Assembly: GCA_964567585.1 (NCBI GenBank)
Contig: CAZMND010000041.1
Span: 1 to 18,183 of the forward strand
Direction: 5' to 3'
DNA length: 18,183 nucleotides
Source: CALZKI01 sp964567585
Lineage (GTDB): Bacteria; Bacillota; Clostridia; Lachnospirales; Lachnospiraceae
The position numbers and the translations under genes were made by a program. Positions 15,229-18,183 of this stretch are shown one piece after another (position 1 is the first letter of the stretch; the number at the start of each line of letters is the position of its first letter). The notes beneath the pieces are model-generated. The model did not search any database. It worked only from the letters and a program-made list of their open reading frames with translations, and was not told the DNA's origin.

Positions 15229-15999
15229 CTATAATTTTTTCTTGTTTAAAATCGGTACACTCACTCCCACACACAATACCGATATAGCTATTGTAATAAT
15301 GAGCGCTGCCATATAATCCGGAACTGCTTCCACACCTGCCAATAGTCCTGCCGTATTCATCAGATTTGTTGGCATATATTCTTTCAGTTTTGGTATCATT
15401 CCCAATAAATAAAAAGCCATAAATACTCCACCCGTTCCAAGTAACACTCCCGTGTTATTTTGGCTGATTGCTGAAAACAATACCATAAGCGCAACTGCAA
15501 AAATTCCAAGCATCCACCAGAACACCACCGTCTCTATCAGATTATGCGCAACACTATTGTTCCAGAAATATGCATTATATCCGTAAGTAATTCCAAAGCA
15601 TAGCCAGTAACCACCGCTCCATGTTAAAAGCAATATTATCAGTTTTGCCACAATGACTTTATATCTCGCCAGCCCTTTTGTCAGAACCAGAATCAATGTC
15701 CCCGCACCATATTCCTTTGTAAACAAATTACTGCTAAGAAGTACAAATGCAATAAGTCCAATCGGTATATTTTTGAAAAACTGTGTCCAACTTGTCATAG
15801 CATCCACGGTAACTTCCGTTACAACAAGTCCCGTCTCTTCCAGCGACTGGGCCATCATTTCCATCATCCACGGCGTCAGTTTCGCAATGGCCGGATTCAT
15901 AATCCCCAGCAATACAAAAATAATAACCAAGATCATTAATCTTCCGGAACGTACAAGGTCGATCCATTCTTTTTTTAAAAAAGCAATCAAGGATTTCAT
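15229..15999 (-). CDS. ABC-2 type transporter permease (YxlG-like)
   Basis: Membrane subunit of an ABC exporter, 256 aa with about six hydrophobic segments (for example 20-36, 68-84, 108-127, 152-175, 180-200, 232-250). The N-terminus MKSLIAFLKKEWIDLVRSGRLMILVIIF, a basic amphipathic stretch leading into helix 1, and KEYGAGTLILVLTKGLARYKVIVAKL are typical of ABC-2 permeases that work with a separate ATPase. The start overlaps the ATPase stop by 4 bp (ATGA). The substrate cannot be told; related pairs export peptides, lipids or drugs. It is the last gene of the operon. Confidence 0.88.
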   Translation of the reverse strand: MKSLIAFLKKEWIDLVRSGRLMILVIIFVLLGIMNPAIAKLTPWMMEMMAQSLEETGLVVTEVTVDAMTSWTQFFKNIPIGLIAFVLLSSNLFTKEYGAGTLILVLTKGLARYKVIVAKLIILLLTWSGGYWLCFGITYGYNAYFWNNSVAHNLIETVVFWWMLGIFAVALMVLFSAISQNNTGVLLGTGGVFMAFYLLGMIPKLKEYMPTNLMNTAGLLAGVEAVPDYMAALIITIAISVLCVGVSVPILNKKKL

Positions 16000-16895
16000 C
16001 TTCCGGTCACCTCCAAAAACAACGATTCAAGCGTCCGTTCCATACGTTCTATTTTCGTGACAGGAATCTTATTTTCTCCGATAAATTTAAGCACTTTAAA
16101 CAATCTGTCATCGCTTCCTTTAAAAACAATACCGCCTTCATCCGCTTGGTTACACTCTGCAAACATCTCCAAAATCCGTTTCGCATCCACTTCACGCTCA
16201 AACTGCAATGAAACATCCTTTGTTTTACTCATTTCCTTAATTTCCGACATTTTACCCTGAATCACAATTACCCCATCATTCAAAAAAGCAACATCGGAAC
16301 ACACTCTTTCCACATCGGATAAAATGTGCGTTGAAAATAAAATGGTTGTCTCTTTTTTCGCCGCCATTAAAATATCCAGAATTTCTTTTCGTCCAACAGG
16401 ATCAAGAGCCGATGTCGGTTCATCACAAATCAATAATTTCGGTCTTCCAAGAAGAGCCTGAGCAATTCCAAGCCTCTGTTTCATCCCCCGCGAAAATCCT
16501 TTAATACGATGCTTTTCGTTTCCAAGTCCCACCAGTTCAAGCATTTCCCTGCTACGCTCTTTGATTTCGTTTTTTTCCATACCTAACATTTCTCCACAAA
16601 ATGTAAGATATTCATAGGGTGTCATATAGTTATAAAATTCCGGGACATCCGGAAGGTATCCAATATAACGGTTTGTCTTCGTCTGTCCATAAGTCACCTT
16701 TTTACCTGCAACATAAATTTCTCCCTCATCTGCCTGTAAAAGTCCCAATACAGTTTTCATAGTAGTCGTTTTTCCGGCACCGTTTTTCCCAATAAAACCA
16801 AACACACTATGCTCCGGTACAGATAGACTTACCCCTTTTAAAACTTCTTTATCGCCAAATCTTTTTTTCAGATTGGTTATCTTAAGCATATCCAT
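15996..16895 (-). CDS. ABC transporter ATP-binding protein (YxlF-like)
   Basis: ATPase partner of the ABC-2 permease, 299 aa. Motifs numbered from the chosen ATG: Walker A GKNGAGKTT (36-44), signature FSRGMKQRLGIAQAL (134-148, with SRGMKQ replacing LSGGQ as in many ABC-2 exporters), Walker B LLICDEP (154-160), and switch His190 (FSTHIL). A C-terminal tail of about 80 residues, seen in this subgroup, follows the core. The frame is open up to 16973, but the ATG at 16893-16895 shares one base with the preceding stop (TAATG) and has AGAGGA upstream, so that start is chosen; the longer N-terminus would be Cys/His-rich junk. Confidence 0.93.
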   Translation of the reverse strand: MDMLKITNLKKRFGDKEVLKGVSLSVPEHSVFGFIGKNGAGKTTTMKTVLGLLQADEGEIYVAGKKVTYGQTKTNRYIGYLPDVPEFYNYMTPYEYLTFCGEMLGMEKNEIKERSREMLELVGLGNEKHRIKGFSRGMKQRLGIAQALLGRPKLLICDEPTSALDPVGRKEILDILMAAKKETTILFSTHILSDVERVCSDVAFLNDGVIVIQGKMSEIKEMSKTKDVSLQFEREVDAKRILEMFAECNQADEGGIVFKGSDDRLFKVLKFIGENKIPVTKIERMERTLESLFLEVTGR

Positions 16896-17098
16896 TACGC
16901 ATCCTCTTTTCCAAGCACAAAGTATAAAATCGGTCCCCAAAACTGCATTCCTACAATGGCAATGACAATCCACAATGTACGGTTCCCACGTTTATATGTT
17001 TTATGTGTCAAAATATGATAAAATGTATAGGCAAGTAAGCCGATTTCCGCAATTAATAACGGAATCAAAAATGGTAAAATTTCTGTGATTTCATTCAT
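16895..17098 (-). CDS. Small PLDc_N-type membrane protein (YxlE-like)
   Basis: A 67-aa protein with two membrane segments (about 7-29 and 42-62) and the signature of the phospholipase D/cardiolipin synthase N-terminal region: RGNRTLWIVIAIVGMQFWGPILYFVLGKEDA. There is no catalytic HKD domain, so it is not an enzyme. In Bacillus subtilis the comparable small protein YxlE precedes the ABC pair YxlF/YxlG, and has been linked to negative control of the sigma factor of that operon; the same order is seen here. The ATG at 17096-17098 has AAGGAG upstream, and the stop overlaps the ATPase start. Possible roles are a transporter accessory or a signalling partner of the MerR protein. Confidence 0.83.
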   Translation of the reverse strand: MNEITEILPFLIPLLIAEIGLLAYTFYHILTHKTYKRGNRTLWIVIAIVGMQFWGPILYFVLGKEDA

Positions 17099-17120
17099 AT
17101 CAAAATCTCCTTATTTTATT

Positions 17121-17846
17121 TTATTTCATTTCTTCTTCACATGTTTCTACACAAAAACCCTTGTGACCACATTTTGTGCAGGTAAGTTTTCTGGTAGTCG
17201 GTGTATGTCTGGCCCAAAATGCCTCTTTGAAATTCGGTTTAAATACCGTATGACACTCCGGACAAATATACACTACCTTGTTAAAATAATACTTTGTAAT
17301 CCAAACTCCCATACCTATAACAATAGGCAGTCCCACTACAAATGGAATCCAAATTCCTTTGGCAATCCATAAAATTAGAGTTGCCCATTCAATGAATTCC
17401 ATAACTAATCCCACGCCCAATATGGTTGCTCTGGTTCTTCTTAGTTTTTTTAAATTTTTCATAATATGCGCTATGTCATTAATAGATTCTATAGAAAAGT
17501 GTTCCATTACCTTCAATTCGCGTTCCATACGTTCCAAAACACGTATTTTTTCCTGCCGCTCATTAAGTTCATCTGTCAATTCCTTCTTTTGCTGTTCCAG
17601 AAGAATGGCAATAACTTTTTCCGGGTTTTCTTCTTCAAACAATTCTGCAATACTGTTAATTGGCACATCTACACTTCTCAAAAAACATATTATTTTAAGC
17701 TTGCGTAAATCATCTTCTGAATAAAGTCTGCGTCCACCCTCGCTTAATTCACTGGGCACCAAAATTTTTCGCGTATCATAATATTGTACTGTTCTAACCG
17801 ATACGTCACACAGTTTTGCCATTTCTCCTGTGGTGTATTTAGACAT
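17121..17846 (-). CDS. MerR-family regulator with membrane segments and a zinc-ribbon-like tail
   Basis: A 241-aa regulator. Residues 3-70 are a MerR winged helix-turn-helix (YTTGEMAKLCDVSVRTVQYYDTRKIL, GGRRLYSEDDLRKLKII, RSVDVPINSIAELF). A charged coiled coil at about 76-138 is the usual MerR dimer helix. Then come two hydrophobic segments at about 141-160 and 164-184, and a C-terminal domain with CPEC (195-198) and CTKC (223-226), which looks like a zinc ribbon. MerR proteins normally end after the coiled coil in a short effector region, so this one is likely membrane-tethered. It starts the operon with the PLDc_N protein and ABC exporter, 22 bp before the former, and probably controls it. 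The ATG has AAGGAGG upstream. Confidence 0.87.
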   Translation of the reverse strand: MSKYTTGEMAKLCDVSVRTVQYYDTRKILVPSELSEGGRRLYSEDDLRKLKIICFLRSVDVPINSIAELFEEENPEKVIAILLEQQKKELTDELNERQEKIRVLERMERELKVMEHFSIESINDIAHIMKNLKKLRRTRATILGVGLVMEFIEWATLILWIAKGIWIPFVVGLPIVIGMGVWITKYYFNKVVYICPECHTVFKPNFKEAFWARHTPTTRKLTCTKCGHKGFCVETCEEEMK

Positions 17847-17865
17847 AGTTCAAACCTCCTTACGC

Positions 17866-17885
17866 CGCAATATTACTATATTACG
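17866..17885 (-). promoter_or_regulatory. Putative MerR operator/promoter
   Basis: An imperfect dyad, CGTAATAT-AGTA-ATATTGCG on the minus strand, lies 20-39 bp upstream of the MerR start codon. A TAATAT box (17870-17875) is inside it, and TTGCTT lies 19 bp upstream, the long spacer typical of MerR-controlled promoters. The boxes are weak and the dyad overlaps the -10 instead of the spacer, so the call is tentative. Confidence 0.4.
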
Positions 17886-17915
17886 CAACGTCACAAGCAA
17901 GCATTTTCTAATTTT

Positions 17916-17956
17916 TTAGAAAAAGAAAAAAGAGACTCATCTCTGAATCTCTTTTT
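17916..17956 (-). terminator. Terminator of the tRNA cluster
   Basis: On the minus strand AAAAAGAGA and TCTCTTTTT form a 9-bp stem around a 12-base loop, followed by further T-rich sequence. It begins 5 bp after the tRNA-Cys end and precedes the MerR gene. Confidence 0.75.
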
Positions 17957-17960
17957 CTAG

Positions 17961-18031
17961 AGGCGACAATCGGATTTGAACCGATGATAAGGGTGTTGCA
18001 GACCCGTGCCTTACCACTTGGCTATGTCGCC
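17961..18031 (-). tRNA. tRNA-Cys (GCA)
   Basis: A complete 71-nt cloverleaf. Acceptor GGCGACA pairs with TGTCGCC, the anticodon loop is CTGCAAC with anticodon GCA, and the T arm is ATCGG-TTCAAAT-CCGAT. The discriminator base is U, as expected for tRNA-Cys. The CCA end is not encoded. It is the last gene of the Asn-Glu-Cys cluster. Confidence 0.95.
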
Positions 18032-18034
18032 ATA

Positions 18035-18106
18035 TGACTCCTACGGGAATCGAACCCGTGTTACCGCCGTGAAAGGGCGATGTCTTAACCGCTTGACCAA
18101 GGAGCC
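18035..18106 (-). tRNA. tRNA-Glu (TTC)
   Basis: A complete 72-nt cloverleaf. Acceptor GGCTCCT pairs with AGGAGTC (one G-U), the anticodon loop is CTTTCAC with anticodon UUC, and the T arm is ACGGG-TTCGATT-CCCGT. The CCA end is not encoded. It is three bases from tRNA-Cys, so they are processed from one transcript. Confidence 0.95.
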
Positions 18107-18132
18107 GTTATTCTCTTTTGGCTTTCGCCTAA

Positions 18133-18183
18133 CTCCCCAAGTAGGACTTGAACCTACGACACTTCGGTTAACAGCCGAATGCT
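18133..18183 (-). tRNA. tRNA-Asn (GTT), 3' part
   Basis: The 3' 51 bases of a tRNA are visible: an anticodon arm TTCGG-CTGTTAA-CCGAA with anticodon GUU, variable loop, T arm GTAGG-TTCAAGT-CCTAC, and acceptor strand TTGGGGA with discriminator G, as usual for tRNA-Asn. The 5' part lies beyond the right edge. Confidence 0.92.

Noticed and set aside
16896..16973. Upstream extension of the ABC ATPase frame
   Set aside because: It lies inside the PLDc_N gene in another frame; the ATG at 16895 has a TAATG junction and fits the ATPase N-terminus.

Overview
The window looks like chromosomal DNA from a low-GC Gram-positive anaerobe, most likely a gut clostridium of the Lachnospiraceae type. This is inferred from three things: the rpsF-ssb-rpsR order, the proteins' resemblance to those of starch-using Lachnospiraceae, and strong AGGAGG-type ribosome binding sites with sigma-A promoters. 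There is no phage, insertion sequence, CRISPR array or plasmid signature. All genes except one read on the minus strand. The exception is the LacI-family regulator at 9495-10379.

Layout from right to left, which is the direction of transcription. (1) 17916-18183: a tRNA cluster, Asn (partial), Glu, Cys, ending in a terminator. (2) 15229-17885: a four-gene unit made of a MerR-type regulator carrying its own membrane segments and zinc-ribbon-like tail, a small PLDc_N-type membrane protein, an ABC ATPase and an ABC-2 permease. It resembles the Bacillus yxlEFG module, but here a membrane-anchored MerR protein is the linked regulator. (3) 10417-15169: a signalling pair. A 1312-residue membrane hybrid kinase carries a whole phosphorelay on one chain (HisKA, ATPase, receiver, HPt, receiver) and ends in an HD-GYP domain. 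It is followed by a response regulator with one intact and one degenerate receiver half. (4) 2756-10418: a maltodextrin/starch locus. The operon encodes a starch-binding-like lipoprotein, a cytoplasmic GH13 neopullulanase-type enzyme, a solute-binding lipoprotein and MalF/MalG-like permeases, and ends at a strong terminator. The LacI regulator is divergent. The region between them holds a 35-bp composite palindrome that reads as two overlapping LacI-type operators just downstream of a near-consensus promoter, and a third operator about 85 bp away. No transporter ATPase is encoded, so a shared MsmX-type ATPase elsewhere is expected. (5) 1-2707: ydcF-like, sirtuin and DUF951 genes, tightly coupled, running without a visible terminator into rpsF-ssb-rpsR, which also has its own promoter inside the DUF951 gene.

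The points most worth following are the domain architecture of the giant kinase (including an unassigned helical segment and a degenerate receiver), the membrane-bound MerR/ABC module, and the multi-operator control region of the maltodextrin locus. Everything else looks like ordinary core or nutrient-uptake content.
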